From: Alkaliphilus metalliredigens QYMF
GTDB lineage: Bacteria; Bacillota; Clostridia; Peptostreptococcales; Natronincolaceae
Length of the DNA stretch: 64,000 nt
Reading direction: 5' to 3'
Assembly: GCF_000016985.1 (NCBI RefSeq)
Contig: NC_009633.1
Span: 1,550,001 to 1,614,000 of the forward strand
Each line of letters opens with the position of its first letter. The first letter of the stretch is position 1. Below are positions 8,431 through 17,181 of this stretch, one piece after another. The notes beneath the pieces are model-generated. The model searched no databases, was not told the origin of the DNA, and saw only the letters and a program-made list of their open reading frames with translations. The position numbers and the translations under genes were made by a program.

Positions 8431-9972
8431 ATGATGGGGAAAAATAGTGGCCAAATTGATGTGTTTAATCATATGATATTTGAAAAGCTAATACCTAAAG
8501 ATCATTTATTGGTGAAGATAAACTCTATCATTGATTTTTCCTTTGTATATGAGCAGTTGCGGGAAAAATATAGCCATTTAGGAAGAGGATCTAAAGACCC
8601 TGTTATGATGGTAAAAATATTTCTGCTAGAGTATATATATAACCTATCCGATGTAGAAGTAGTCAGAAGAATTGGGACAGATATTGCCTTTCGTTGGTTT
8701 TTAGGATTAGGTATAGATGACTCCGTGCCCGATGATACCACCATCAGCCATTTTAGGATCAACCGTCTTACTGAAAAAGATTTCGAAGCATTCTTTAATG
8801 AAATCGTTAGAAAATGTATTGAAAAAGATTTAGTGAGAACAAATCGCTACATGATAGATACAACAGATGTGGCTGCCAATGTTAATTATCCTTCAGATAA
8901 AAAACTCATAGGAAATGCCTATAAAAAAGTCATAAAAGAAATACAGAAATTCAATGAAGACTTGGCAAAACAAGAATTAGATAAATTCGAAGAAGAAATT
9001 GAAAGAGAATATCAGCTAAGCGAGAAAGTACATGCCAAAAAGCATTTTAATATAGCTCATAAGCATTTAGAATATCTGTACTTGAAGACATACGATGAGC
9101 TTAATAATAATGCAAAATACCATGAAGCCTTTAGCCTTTGCTATGACCTTGTTGATCAGTACATCAACAATAAAAAAGATAAGATTGTTAGTGTTGTGGA
9201 CCCAGATGCTCGAGTTGCCCACAAGTCTCCAGGTAATATTAAAAGAGGATACAAAGATCATATTATAGTGGATGAAGATAGTGAGATTATCCTTGCATCT
9301 GTCCAAACCCCATTTAATACTGGGGATGAAAAAAAGCTTAAGGAATTAATAGAAAAAGTGGAATCGAATTTAGAAATAAAGCCAGATGAGATTTCAGCGG
9401 ACAAGGTATATGGTACTACAGACAATCGAGCTTATCTAAAAGATAATGAAATTACTTCAAATATTGCATTTTACAAAGAGTCTAGTAGAGAAAGTAATTT
9501 CTTTGAGTTAAAAGATTTCAACATATCAGAGGATTTAAAAACTGTTACATGTCCAAAAGGTGTAACTACAGAAAACTTCAGAGTAAAACATCATAAAGGA
9601 CATAATAAAAAGTTTAAGGAATTTCAATTTAATAAAGAATCCTGTGATAAGTGTCCATTAAGAGATCAATGCTTATATAAATTGAAAAATGGCAGAGTGC
9701 AGAGCAGAGGAAGAAAACTAGATGTTCCTCTTAGGTATGATGCGATTTTACATGATATGAAAAGAGTAAAAACAGAAGAATTCGAAAAAGCCAGCAGCAA
9801 CCGTTTCAAAGTAGAAAGACGATTTGCCACCATGGTCAGAAATCATGGATTAAGAAGATGTCGGTATGTAAAGCTTGGCGGGGCAAAGATACATATTACC
9901 ATGGCAAATATCGCATGCAATATAATTAGGATGGTGAATATAATTTACCCTCCCAATGTTTCGGTGTGTTAA
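8431..9972 (+). CDS. IS1182-family transposase
   Basis: A 513-residue DDE transposase. The N-terminal part has the DUF772-type segment (DPVMMVKIFLLEYIYNLSD and DDTTISHFR). The central part carries the catalytic aspartates (MIDTTDVAANVNYP, then VVDPDARVAHKSPG and DEISADKVYG). The C-terminal part has a Cys-rich motif (CDKCPLRDQCLY) and the glutamate region KVERRFATMVRNHGLRR. It appears full length with no stop or frameshift. TGGTATAAT at 8381-8389 is an extended -10 promoter and AGGAGG at 8415-8420 the ribosome binding site. The first of two adjacent ATG codons has the better spacing. Confidence 0.93.
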   Translation: MMGKNSGQIDVFNHMIFEKLIPKDHLLVKINSIIDFSFVYEQLREKYSHLGRGSKDPVMMVKIFLLEYIYNLSDVEVVRRIGTDIAFRWFLGLGIDDSVPDDTTISHFRINRLTEKDFEAFFNEIVRKCIEKDLVRTNRYMIDTTDVAANVNYPSDKKLIGNAYKKVIKEIQKFNEDLAKQELDKFEEEIEREYQLSEKVHAKKHFNIAHKHLEYLYLKTYDELNNNAKYHEAFSLCYDLVDQYINNKKDKIVSVVDPDARVAHKSPGNIKRGYKDHIIVDEDSEIILASVQTPFNTGDEKKLKELIEKVESNLEIKPDEISADKVYGTTDNRAYLKDNEITSNIAFYKESSRESNFFELKDFNISEDLKTVTCPKGVTTENFRVKHHKGHNKKFKEFQFNKESCDKCPLRDQCLYKLKNGRVQSRGRKLDVPLRYDAILHDMKRVKTEEFEKASSNRFKVERRFATMVRNHGLRRCRYVKLGGAKIHITMANIACNIIRMVNIIYPPNVSVC

Positions 9973-9980
9973 ATTAAAAA

Positions 9981-10002
9981 GGAGCTCAAACTAAAGAGCT
10001 CC
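9981..10002 (-). terminator. Terminator shielding the IS1182 transposase
   Basis: GGAGCTC (9981-9987) pairs with GAGCTCC (9996-10002). The T-run (TTTTTAATTT) follows the stem on the minus strand, so the hairpin would stop antisense transcription entering the element from the right. Confidence 0.55.
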
Positions 10003-10383
10003 AAAGATAAGATAGATCGATATTAAGGCTAATGATGCCTTTATATACCTGCATTTTAGAGGAAACCTCAAAAAAGTAGCAAATCTTTATGAATAATCAT
10101 TCAAGTATAGGGATGGATTCGTTTTTTCTGCTACTTTTTCGGAGGTTTCGGTAGCACCTCATTTTTGATAATATTTCGATTGCGATAGGATGAAGTTTCA
10201 TTAAAATCTTTGGTATATAGCACAGGGTATGTTTAGCATTTTGAAGACAATGAAGTGCTCTAAAATCCAAAAACAATCGAGATAAGTAAATGAAGTACGT
10301 AAAAGATTCAATGAGATTATGTGTTGAATCTTTTTTCATGCCATCAATATAGCCCAAAGTGTATTAAATGGGATTGACAATTA

Positions 10384-11982
10384 TTAATTGGTCAAATCAC
10401 GACGCCGTAGTCCGTAAAATCCTGTACTGATTAGAATAGCTGACAAGAATGTGAGGACCAAAAGGGTAGTGGCAGTAGGCTGATAGTAAGGATTCACGTG
10501 AGGGAAAGGTGAGAGTGTAAGAAATAACCATTCTGGTAATAAACCCATCTTCACTACGATCTCAGTTACGATGCCCACAGCAAGGGAAGTCCAGCCAACT
10601 ACAGTGCTACCGCGCCCAAACAGCCCAATGGCAGCCATGGTAATTCCCACAATCACCCAGACTGCAGGTATTAGAGAGGTGGTTAGCGTCAGCATTCGTG
10701 TCAGGTCACCACTGAGGTCACCGCTTTGAATGCCACTTCCAATTCCAAAACTTAGGCCCATAATGATCAATAAAATCACTGGTGCAACAAGTCCAAAAGT
10801 CAAGTGACTAGCGGCCCACTGCCATCGATTCACTGCTGTTGTCAGGATCATCTCGGCGCTACCATCCACTTCATCTGAACGCATACGTAATGTAGCCATG
10901 ATGGCATACATTGCGATGGGAAAAACCATGACGAATAGCAAATAAGTGAAAAAGGCATCAGCTGGACTCGCAACATTTAAGGTAGCGGCATATTCCTGTA
11001 TCCATTCACCTTGGGCATACTCCTGCAGTCCCTTTGGACCCACAAGGCCAGTGGGAAGTGAGATGAATGTAACTAAACCGATCCAAAAGAACAGCATACG
11101 GCGTTGCAACCGCCATGCCAAACCCATGGGGCTTCGCAACCCCGATGGGGCAATGGCTGGACCGTTTCCCACGGGGATCATTCCTGCACCGAGGTCTCGG
11201 ATAGCTGAGAGCTTAAAGGCAAGCTTAAGTAGAACAAATACCCATATTGCAACTAAGCCGAATATCCACCAACGCTCACTGGCGAAGGGTCGTACATTCT
11301 CAAGCCAGCCATTGGGAACAAGCCATCCTAGCCATGCTAAGGACTCACCTCCCATGTTGCTGATACCTCGTACGAAGTGAAGACAATAGAAAGGTCCAAA
11401 AGCACTTATACTAGCCACGCTTGCGTTCTCTGTCAGCTGTGCAGCAACTGCCGCCATTGAAGCTGAGATCCCAACAGCTGATCCGACAACCAAACCTAGG
11501 GCCAAGGATCCAGCCATGGAAAATCCAAATCCAATCAATCCAAGGGCTGTAATCAACGTCAGGATCATACCAGAACCAAGGACAACGGCTAAAGCGGCAG
11601 TGAGAGGGGCATGTCGACCAACCACAGTAGAACCAATCAACTCACGACGTCCTGTCTGCTCCTCCTTGCGGGTATTACGAACTAAGAACAATGCACTACC
11701 CAATGCTGCTAAAATCGTTGCGCCAGCGAAGGTCTGTTGAGTCGCTAAAGCACCTAATGTTGCATCAAAAGCACGGCTTTGAAAAAGCACCAACATTGGA
11801 ATGTTCATAACTTGGTCGAATCGCTCATATCGTGCCTCCACAGTGGGGTAAACACTATCAATCGAGGAAGCACTTCCCAGTATAATGCCTAAGGTTACCA
11901 GAATCCAAATTAAAAGTAGAATCCGATCTCGACGTAGAATCAGGCGAATCAGTCCACTGGTTCCGATAAAATCCTTCTTCAT
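10384..11982 (-). CDS. ABC-2 type exporter permease (TnrB3/polyketide-antibiotic exporter-like)
   Basis: A 532-residue membrane protein with about 12 hydrophobic segments arranged as two similar halves, typical of the large permeases annotated as putative exporters of polyketide antibiotics (COG3559). Diagnostic stretches are TRKEEQTGRRELIGSTVVGRHAPL after the first half-set of helices and LAWLGWLVPNGWLENVRPFASERWW between the halves. Its start codon overlaps the stop of the ATPase gene by one base (TAATG), which implies translational coupling. With the ATPase it should form a drug or lipid exporter, under the TetR regulator upstream. The gene is visibly richer in G+C than its neighbours, suggesting acquisition by transfer. 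The substrate cannot be told from sequence. Confidence 0.85.
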   Translation of the reverse strand: MKKDFIGTSGLIRLILRRDRILLLIWILVTLGIILGSASSIDSVYPTVEARYERFDQVMNIPMLVLFQSRAFDATLGALATQQTFAGATILAALGSALFLVRNTRKEEQTGRRELIGSTVVGRHAPLTAALAVVLGSGMILTLITALGLIGFGFSMAGSLALGLVVGSAVGISASMAAVAAQLTENASVASISAFGPFYCLHFVRGISNMGGESLAWLGWLVPNGWLENVRPFASERWWIFGLVAIWVFVLLKLAFKLSAIRDLGAGMIPVGNGPAIAPSGLRSPMGLAWRLQRRMLFFWIGLVTFISLPTGLVGPKGLQEYAQGEWIQEYAATLNVASPADAFFTYLLFVMVFPIAMYAIMATLRMRSDEVDGSAEMILTTAVNRWQWAASHLTFGLVAPVILLIIMGLSFGIGSGIQSGDLSGDLTRMLTLTTSLIPAVWVIVGITMAAIGLFGRGSTVVGWTSLAVGIVTEIVVKMGLLPEWLFLTLSPFPHVNPYYQPTATTLLVLTFLSAILISTGFYGLRRRDLTN

Positions 11983-12902
11983 TACCTTTCACCTCCGATT
12001 TTGTCTTTATCCTGAGTGGTAGAGTGACTACTGTAATGACTCATAAATAGTTCTTCTAGTGTAGGTATCGTACTGGTCAATGAACGTAAACCGAATGAAG
12101 TCACATGTCGAATAATAGGATCCATATGGCCAAGATCAACTTGAAATTTAGTTTGATTACCCTGTATCCTTAAATTGTGAACCCCTTTCATTTCTGCAAG
12201 ATCAGTGATTGGTCTAACTGTTTCTACCGATAGTGAGGTTTGGGTGAGGTGACGTAATTCAGCAAGTGTCCCAGATTCGATAATTTTTCCTTCTCGAATG
12301 ATATTCACCTTATCACACACCGCCTCTACTTCTGCTAGAATGTGACTAGATAATAGAACGGTTTTTCCAGCTCTTTTGACCTCAGTTACACACTGCTGAA
12401 AGATTGCTGCCATCAAAGGGTCTAGCCCTGAGGTAGGTTCATCAAAAATAAATAAGTCAGCATTAGAGGAAAAAGCTGAAACTAAGGCCACCTTTTGGCG
12501 ATTTCCCTTTGAATAGGTACGGCATTTCTTTCTGGGATCTAATTCAAAACGTTTTAGTAACACATTACGTTTTTCTAAATCAAACCCACCTCTCATTCTG
12601 CCTAATAAATCAATCACTTCCCCACCTGTCAAATTCGGCCATAGGGTCACATCTCCTGGAACATAGGCAATGTGCCGATGGATATTTGCTGTGTCATCCC
12701 ATGGATTACCTCCGAGAATACGGACTTCACCTCCGCTCTTTTTTATTAGGCCAAGTAGAATTCGTATCGTTGTAGATTTACCTGCACCATTTGGACCTAG
12801 AAAACCCACAACTTCTCCTTTTTTTACGATAAGATCAACACCTCGAAGGGCCTGATGTTTACCATAGGACTTAGTGAGTTGATTAATTTCAATAATATTC
12901 AT
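11982..12902 (-). CDS. ABC transporter ATPase of the exporter
   Basis: A 306-residue nucleotide-binding protein that energises the adjoining permease. Walker A is GPNGAGKST, the signature is the divergent [11 protein letters not shown], Walker B is [13 protein letters not shown], and the switch histidine lies in [11 protein letters not shown]. The ~80-residue C-terminal extension is usual for drug-exporter ATPases of the CcmA/DrrA type. I place the start at 12902 and not at the upstream ATG at 12917, because the ribosome binding site GGAGGT lies inside the first codons of the longer form, seven bases before the internal ATG. It is followed by the permease in a TAATG overlap. Confidence 0.92.
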   Translation of the reverse strand: MNIIEINQLTKSYGKHQALRGVDLIVKKGEVVGFLGPNGAGKSTTIRILLGLIKKSGGEVRILGGNPWDDTANIHRHIAYVPGDVTLWPNLTGGEVIDLLGRMRGGFDLEKRNVLLKRFELDPRKKCRTYSKGNRQKVALVSAFSSNADLFIFDEPTSGLDPLMAAIFQQCVTEVKRAGKTVLLSSHILAEVEAVCDKVNIIREGKIIESGTLAELRHLTQTSLSVETVRPITDLAEMKGVHNLRIQGNQTKFQVDLGHMDPIIRHVTSFGLRSLTSTIPTLEELFMSHYSSHSTTQDKDKIGGER

Positions 12903-13022
12903 GGATACTACCTCCATTCATTTATAGGTTTACAAGATAGTGAATAAAATCCCACGATGATATTGTTGATAAATATTAATTTTATTGACAAGATCTATTC
13001 ATTTAGGGGAGCATTAATGTGT

Positions 13023-13658
13023 TTATTGCGTATAAGCCCATTTTTTTAGAATTTCGAGATAAGCATCAAATTCCTCAAGCATCCCATCGTAGTCAAGTTC
13101 AGTTAATTCTGAACCCTTAGTTTCCTCTATTATTTTGTTTGCAAATCCTCCGATGGCCCAGAAAATGATGTTTTTGGTCTTTTCAATATCGACCCTCTTT
13201 TGAAATTTAGACTCATCGATATTTTCAAATATTTTTTCATAACCCATGGATTCCATTTCCTGTTTTTTACTTTCTAAATCGTTTCTCACTTCTTCAGAAC
13301 TTGTATAAGTTGTAATCGCACTGAATTGGAATACCCAAGGAAGCTTATGGATTAACTCTATTTTCAGTAGTAAAACTTGACGCAATTTAGTGAATAAGTC
13401 TCTTTCATTGATATTAATCAAATCAAAATATTCAGTTTTAATGATCTTCATACTGTAATCATAGAGATACAGAAAAAGCTGTCTCTTAGTGTGGAAATAG
13501 TGGAATAATAGTCCTTTGGAAATACCTGCTTCCTTGGCAATTTCAATTGTAGAAGCATCATCATAGCCTTTGCGAGCAAATTCCTTTAGTGCCGCATTTA
13601 AAATTCGTTGTTGTTTTTCATTTTCTAAATTTAAGAATTTTGAAAATATAACCAACAC
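13023..13658 (-). CDS. TetR-family transcriptional repressor
   Basis: About 211 residues. The N-terminal ~60 residues are a TetR helix-turn-helix (QRILNAALKEFARKGYDDAS then EIAKEAGISKGLLFHYFHTK); the remainder is an alpha-helical ligand-binding domain of unknown specificity. The gene lies upstream of the exporter genes on the same strand, 120 bases apart, and almost certainly controls them. Its promoter overlaps two mirror-image operators at 13727-13776, implying autoregulation and control of the divergent gene. The start is uncertain: the frame opens with GTG TTG GTT immediately after an AAGAAGG-like sequence, with no well-spaced ATG. Confidence 0.88.
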   Translation of the reverse strand: MLVIFSKFLNLENEKQQRILNAALKEFARKGYDDASTIEIAKEAGISKGLLFHYFHTKRQLFLYLYDYSMKIIKTEYFDLININERDLFTKLRQVLLLKIELIHKLPWVFQFSAITTYTSSEEVRNDLESKKQEMESMGYEKIFENIDESKFQKRVDIEKTKNIIFWAIGGFANKIIEETKGSELTELDYDGMLEEFDAYLEILKKWAYTQ

Positions 13659-13726
13659 CTTCTTTCTTCCAATTTTGTTAATTATTCTGTTTCATTGACT
13701 GAGATGGTGAAAATAATGTTTTGAAA

Positions 13727-13776
13727 TTGACCATTGTGGTTAATGAAATTATATCATCATTAACCACAATGGTCAA
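13727..13776. promoter_or_regulatory. Overlapping divergent promoters with two TetR-type operators
   Basis: Two perfect 20-base arms (13727-13746 and 13757-13776) are inverted around a 10-base centre. Each arm contains the near-palindrome TTGACCATTGTGGTTAA, a plausible TetR operator. Each arm also begins with a TTGACC -35 hexamer. On the plus strand TTGACC is 17 bases from TATATC (13750-13755), reading towards the EcsC gene. On the minus strand TTGACC is 17 bases from TATAAT (13748-13753), reading towards tetR and the exporter. The -10 boxes overlap, so one repressor dimer per arm would silence both directions. Confidence 0.75.
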
Positions 13777-13916
13777 CGAATTTAAATTGATATTTTTTAA
13801 CGAGTACGAGCGATAAAAGTAAAACGATGATTGAGATAAAAAGCGATGTTTAGTAAAATAGAATAGAATAGATATGTGTGGCCAATGGACTAAGCAGATA
13901 TGAGAAGGGGTATAAA

Positions 13917-14738
13917 ATGGATCGAGAGTTAAGCAAACAATTCAAACGACTAAATAAAATAGAAAAGAAAATGCTAAATGAAAAAGAGAGCAAGTTATTT
14001 AAAGCGAAGATAGCACCAGTGCTAGATGAAATCCAAGAAAAAATACCTCATAAATTAAGAGCTACATTAGCGGCTGCATTTTTGAAGAGTTTTCAACTGG
14101 TCTTTGATAAGGGAAATGCATATGTTGAAAAGACCTATAATAAAGATAAAATTAAACTAGAGCATGATCTAAATAACGATGCAATCAATCAAAAAATAAA
14201 CAAAAAATATATTAAAAGGTTAGATAAACAAGTCAGTCACGCTAAAATGCTAAACTATTCAATTTCGATTTTAGAAGGTGGCGTGCTAGGCTTTTTTGGT
14301 ATTGGTTTACCGGATATTCCCCTTTTTATATCCGTAGTGATGAGGACTATTTATGAAATAGCCATGGGTTATGGTTATGAATATAAAAATGAAGAAGAAA
14401 AGGCCTATATCCTGCTGATTATCTGCGGGGCACTAACCCAGGGAGATGTGAAAAAAGAATTTAATGAACGTATAGACAAATTAGGGAATCGAATAGATCG
14501 ACAGCTTAAGGCTGAAATAGAATTAGAAGATCAAATGAAAGAAACAGGCCATATTTTGTCGGACGCAATGCTAACAGCAAAGTTTATCCAAGGGATTCCT
14601 TTCATTGGGGTTGTTGGAGGTGTTACAAATTTTAATATCATAAAAAAGATAGGAAAATACGCTAGCTTAAAATATAAAAAGAGATATCTATTAAAAAAAA
14701 CTAGGGAAAAACTGATAAAAGAGTTACTAAATGAGTAA
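13917..14738 (+). CDS. EcsC-family protein
   Basis: A 273-residue, highly charged protein with two hydrophobic patches (GGVLGFFGIGLPDIPLFISV and FIQGIPFIGVVGG) typical of the EcsC domain family, whose founding member sits in the Bacillus ecs ABC-transporter operon. The biochemical role is unknown; membrane association is likely. I choose the ATG at 13917 because GAAGGGG precedes it at good spacing, whereas the in-frame GTG at 13878 has no ribosome binding site. It is transcribed from the plus-strand half of the TetR-controlled divergent promoter, so it may belong to the same stress or drug response as the exporter. Confidence 0.82.
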   Translation: MDRELSKQFKRLNKIEKKMLNEKESKLFKAKIAPVLDEIQEKIPHKLRATLAAAFLKSFQLVFDKGNAYVEKTYNKDKIKLEHDLNNDAINQKINKKYIKRLDKQVSHAKMLNYSISILEGGVLGFFGIGLPDIPLFISVVMRTIYEIAMGYGYEYKNEEEKAYILLIICGALTQGDVKKEFNERIDKLGNRIDRQLKAEIELEDQMKETGHILSDAMLTAKFIQGIPFIGVVGGVTNFNIIKKIGKYASLKYKKRYLLKKTREKLIKELLNE

Positions 14739-14817
14739 TCCTACATAATTGTGCACGAAATGTCGGATCTCTGTTTTAAATCTCTGCTATTCTATTAATA
14801 AGAGGGAGGTCATTTCA

Positions 14818-15699
14818 ATGGATTCGCTGAAAAAAATGAATGAAGCATTAAGCTATATTGAAGAAAATCTGACTAATGAAATTGACTTTAAAGCAGTAGC
14901 AGCACTTGCAATTTGTTCTGAGTATCATTTTAAAAGAATGTTCTCTTTCCTTGCAGGTGTGACGCTGTCGGAGTATATTCGACGTAGAAGACTTACCCTT
15001 GCAGCATTTGAACTTAATAATAATGACATCAGAATAATCGATGTTGCCATCAAGTACGGATATAGCTCACCGGATTCTTTTACACGGGCATTTAATCGCT
15101 TGCATGGTATCACACCATCAGAAGCTAAAGTCAACAGTCAATCATTAAAAGCGTATCCACAAATGACCTTTCAACTATCAATTAAGGGAGGTAGAGAAAT
15201 GAATTATCGAATTGAAGAAAAAGAGGCCTTTGGTATCGTTGGAATCAAGAAAAGAGTTCCTATCATTTTTGAGGGAGTCAATCCAGAGATTGCTGCCATG
15301 TGGCAAAGCTTAAATGACGAAAAAATTAGTAAACTCAAAGAACTTTCCAATGTGGAGCCATTAGGACTATTGAGTGCGTCTACAAATTTCTCTGAAGGTC
15401 GAATGGAGGAAAAAGGAGAATTAGATCATTATATAGGCGTGGCAACAACCAATGAATGTCCAGATGATCTATCCAAGCTTGAAGTTTCAGCTTCAACATG
15501 GGCAGTATTTGAAGCAGTAGGACCATTTCCTGATACGCTTCAAAATATTTGGGGACGCATTTATTCCGAATGGTTTCCATCCTCAAACTATGAAATAGCA
15601 AAAGGACCGGAAATGTTGTGGAATGAGGAGAAAGAGTTAACTGATCCAAATTTTAAAAGTGAAATATGGATACCAGTTGTGAAAAGGCAAGTGCTCTAA
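14818..15699 (+). CDS. AraC-family regulator with GyrI-like effector domain
   Basis: A 293-residue Rob/SoxS-type regulator. Residues 1-105 form the double helix-turn-helix ([21 protein letters not shown] and [22 protein letters not shown]). Residues ~125-290 form a GyrI-like small-molecule-binding domain with the recurring [16 protein letters not shown] opening and a [15 protein letters not shown] strand near the centre. Such fusions sense amphipathic compounds and activate efflux or detoxification genes. GGGAGG lies at the right distance from the ATG at 14818; an upstream in-frame start at 14749 lacks one. No obvious target gene is adjacent. Confidence 0.9.
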   Translation: MDSLKKMNEALSYIEENLTNEIDFKAVAALAICSEYHFKRMFSFLAGVTLSEYIRRRRLTLAAFELNNNDIRIIDVAIKYGYSSPDSFTRAFNRLHGITPSEAKVNSQSLKAYPQMTFQLSIKGGREMNYRIEEKEAFGIVGIKKRVPIIFEGVNPEIAAMWQSLNDEKISKLKELSNVEPLGLLSASTNFSEGRMEEKGELDHYIGVATTNECPDDLSKLEVSASTWAVFEAVGPFPDTLQNIWGRIYSEWFPSSNYEIAKGPEMLWNEEKELTDPNFKSEIWIPVVKRQVL

Positions 15700-15855
15700 A
15701 GAATAGTTAATTAAAGGGATAGAGGACTTCTTGTTGTATTAAGTTAAAGGATAGACTTAAATTTTCTAATGCAATTCTAATCTTTCACTAATGTTCATCT
15801 AATCAGAACTCCGTATAATAAAAGTATAAATTAAATAAAGATATTTGGAGGGATT

Positions 15856-16323
15856 ATGATGACAATAACTATAGAAATGATTGATGAATTAAAAAAGAGA
15901 GCCAATGTTAGTTTTAAAGATGCAAAGGAAGCTCTAGAGAAGTATGATGGGGATTTAGTTGAAGCCTTAGTATATCTTGAAAACAATAATAAGTTTAAAG
16001 CTTTTAATGCTGGTAAAAAAGAAGACTTTTTAGATAAGGTCAAGGAGGTAATTAGGAAGGGAAATAATACTCGCTTTATTATCAGGAAAAAGGAAAGGAC
16101 AATTCTTAACCTTTCACTGACATTTACAATTATAGTAGGTGTATTTACTTTCCATGTGTCTCTTGTCGCATTGATTATAGGTCTACTGACAGGATGCAAA
16201 TTCAGATTTGAGAAAAATAGTGGAGAAGATATGAAGGTAAATAGCATATTGAACAAGGTACATGATAACATAAATAATTTTAAAAAAGATCTACATGACG
16301 ATGTGCCAACAGAAAAAGAGTAA
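15856..16323 (+). CDS. DUF4342-like small membrane protein with UBA/TS-N-like start
   Basis: A 155-residue protein. The first ~45 residues (ELKKRANVSFKDAKEALEKYDGDLVEALVYLE) match the three-helix UBA/TS-N fold also found at the N terminus of elongation factor Ts. A basic linker is followed by one long hydrophobic segment (residues ~85-115) and a charged tail, the layout of DUF4342 proteins. Function is unknown. GGAGGG precedes two adjacent ATG codons, and TATAAT at 15814-15819 could be the -10. A clean terminator at 16363-16400 separates it from the two-component system downstream. Confidence 0.75.
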   Translation: MMTITIEMIDELKKRANVSFKDAKEALEKYDGDLVEALVYLENNNKFKAFNAGKKEDFLDKVKEVIRKGNNTRFIIRKKERTILNLSLTFTIIVGVFTFHVSLVALIIGLLTGCKFRFEKNSGEDMKVNSILNKVHDNINNFKKDLHDDVPTEKE

Positions 16324-16362
16324 TTTATTTATATGAATTATGAATTATGAAATAGTCAATAT

Positions 16363-16400
16363 AAAAATAACCTGCCTAATGCGTAGGTTATTTTTATATT
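16363..16400 (+). terminator. Intrinsic terminator
   Basis: AAAAATAACCT (16363-16373) pairs perfectly with AGGTTATTTTT (16385-16395), which itself supplies the T-run. Confidence 0.8.
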
Positions 16401-16497
16401 AAACGCACAAAGGGAATTGTAAGATTATTTACAGTAATAGGAATCTATTTCGTGTATAATTTAACTAGATGCAGATTGTAGTCAGGGGGAATGATGA

Positions 16498-17181
16498 ATG
16501 AGCGGAAAAAAGATTCTTATTATTGAGGATGAGGTAAAAATAGCCAGGTTTCTGGAGCTAGAGCTAATGCATGAGGGGTACCAGGTAGCACAAGCCCATG
16601 ATGGTAGGAAGGGTCTTGAGATGGCGGAGCGGGAGACCTTTGATTTGATTATTCTCGACATCATGCTTCCATATATGAATGGGATAGAGGTGTTGAGAAA
16701 GATTAGACATAACTCAGAGGTTCCTATTATTATGCTGACTGCCAAGGATGAAGTGATGGACAAGGTCATAGGTCTAGATATGGGGGCTAATGATTACATA
16801 ACAAAGCCCTTTGCCATAGAGGAGCTTTTAGCCAGGATCAGATCAGCCTTGAAGACAAAAAACCATGGCATTTCAGAAGGCAGGTCTTTACAGAGTGGGA
16901 GTTTGAAGCTTGACATTGATAAACATAAGGTTACCTATGATGAAGAAACCGTTGAGCTTACAAAGAAGGAATTTGATTTATTACACTATTTTTTAGAAAA
17001 CCATGACATTGTACTCACTAGGGATAAAATTCTTCAGACCGTCTGGGGTTATGACTACATGGGAGATACCAATATAGTTGATGTGTATATTAGATACTTG
17101 AGAAGTAAGATAGATGATAAATATAACAAAAAGATTATTTATACAATCAGAGGGGTGGGATATCTTTTAAAAAATGAGTAA
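16498..17181 (+). CDS. OmpR-family response regulator
   Basis: A 227-residue regulator. The receiver domain (1-120) has the acidic pocket IIEDE, the phosphoacceptor Asp54 in LIILDIMLP, the switch Thr in IIMLTAK and Lys103 in ITKPF. The C-terminal winged helix (about 130-225) carries the VELTKKEFDLLHYF and RGVGYLL signatures of the OmpR/PhoB class. The last eight bases overlap the kinase gene, giving a coupled two-component pair. The sequence is close to ArlR/CusR-type regulators, but the target genes are not evident. Confidence 0.94.
   Translation: MSGKKILIIEDEVKIARFLELELMHEGYQVAQAHDGRKGLEMAERETFDLIILDIMLPYMNGIEVLRKIRHNSEVPIIMLTAKDEVMDKVIGLDMGANDYITKPFAIEELLARIRSALKTKNHGISEGRSLQSGSLKLDIDKHKVTYDEETVELTKKEFDLLHYFLENHDIVLTRDKILQTVWGYDYMGDTNIVDVYIRYLRSKIDDKYNKKIIYTIRGVGYLLKNE

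Larger units (their letters stand above)
8244..10149 (+). mobile_element. Complete IS1182-family insertion sequence
   Basis: Terminal inverted repeats GAAAGCTCCGAAAAA (8244-8258) and TTTTTCGGAGGTTTC (10135-10149) match at 14 of 15 positions. Both ends are flanked by the 5-base direct repeat GGTAG (8239-8243 and 10150-10154), so the 1906-bp element inserted intact. A subterminal copy of the right-end sequence (10062-10081) forms a hairpin with the right end. The element encodes one transposase. The length and protein fit the IS1182 family. Confidence 0.8.

Noticed and set aside
10097-10357. Reverse-strand 86-codon frame next to the IS1182 right end
   Set aside because: It overlaps the IS inverted repeat, has no ribosome binding site, and its composition is that of non-coding DNA.
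10946-11740. Plus-strand open frames within the exporter permease
   Set aside because: Antisense to a well-supported gene, in a G+C-richer stretch, without translation signals.
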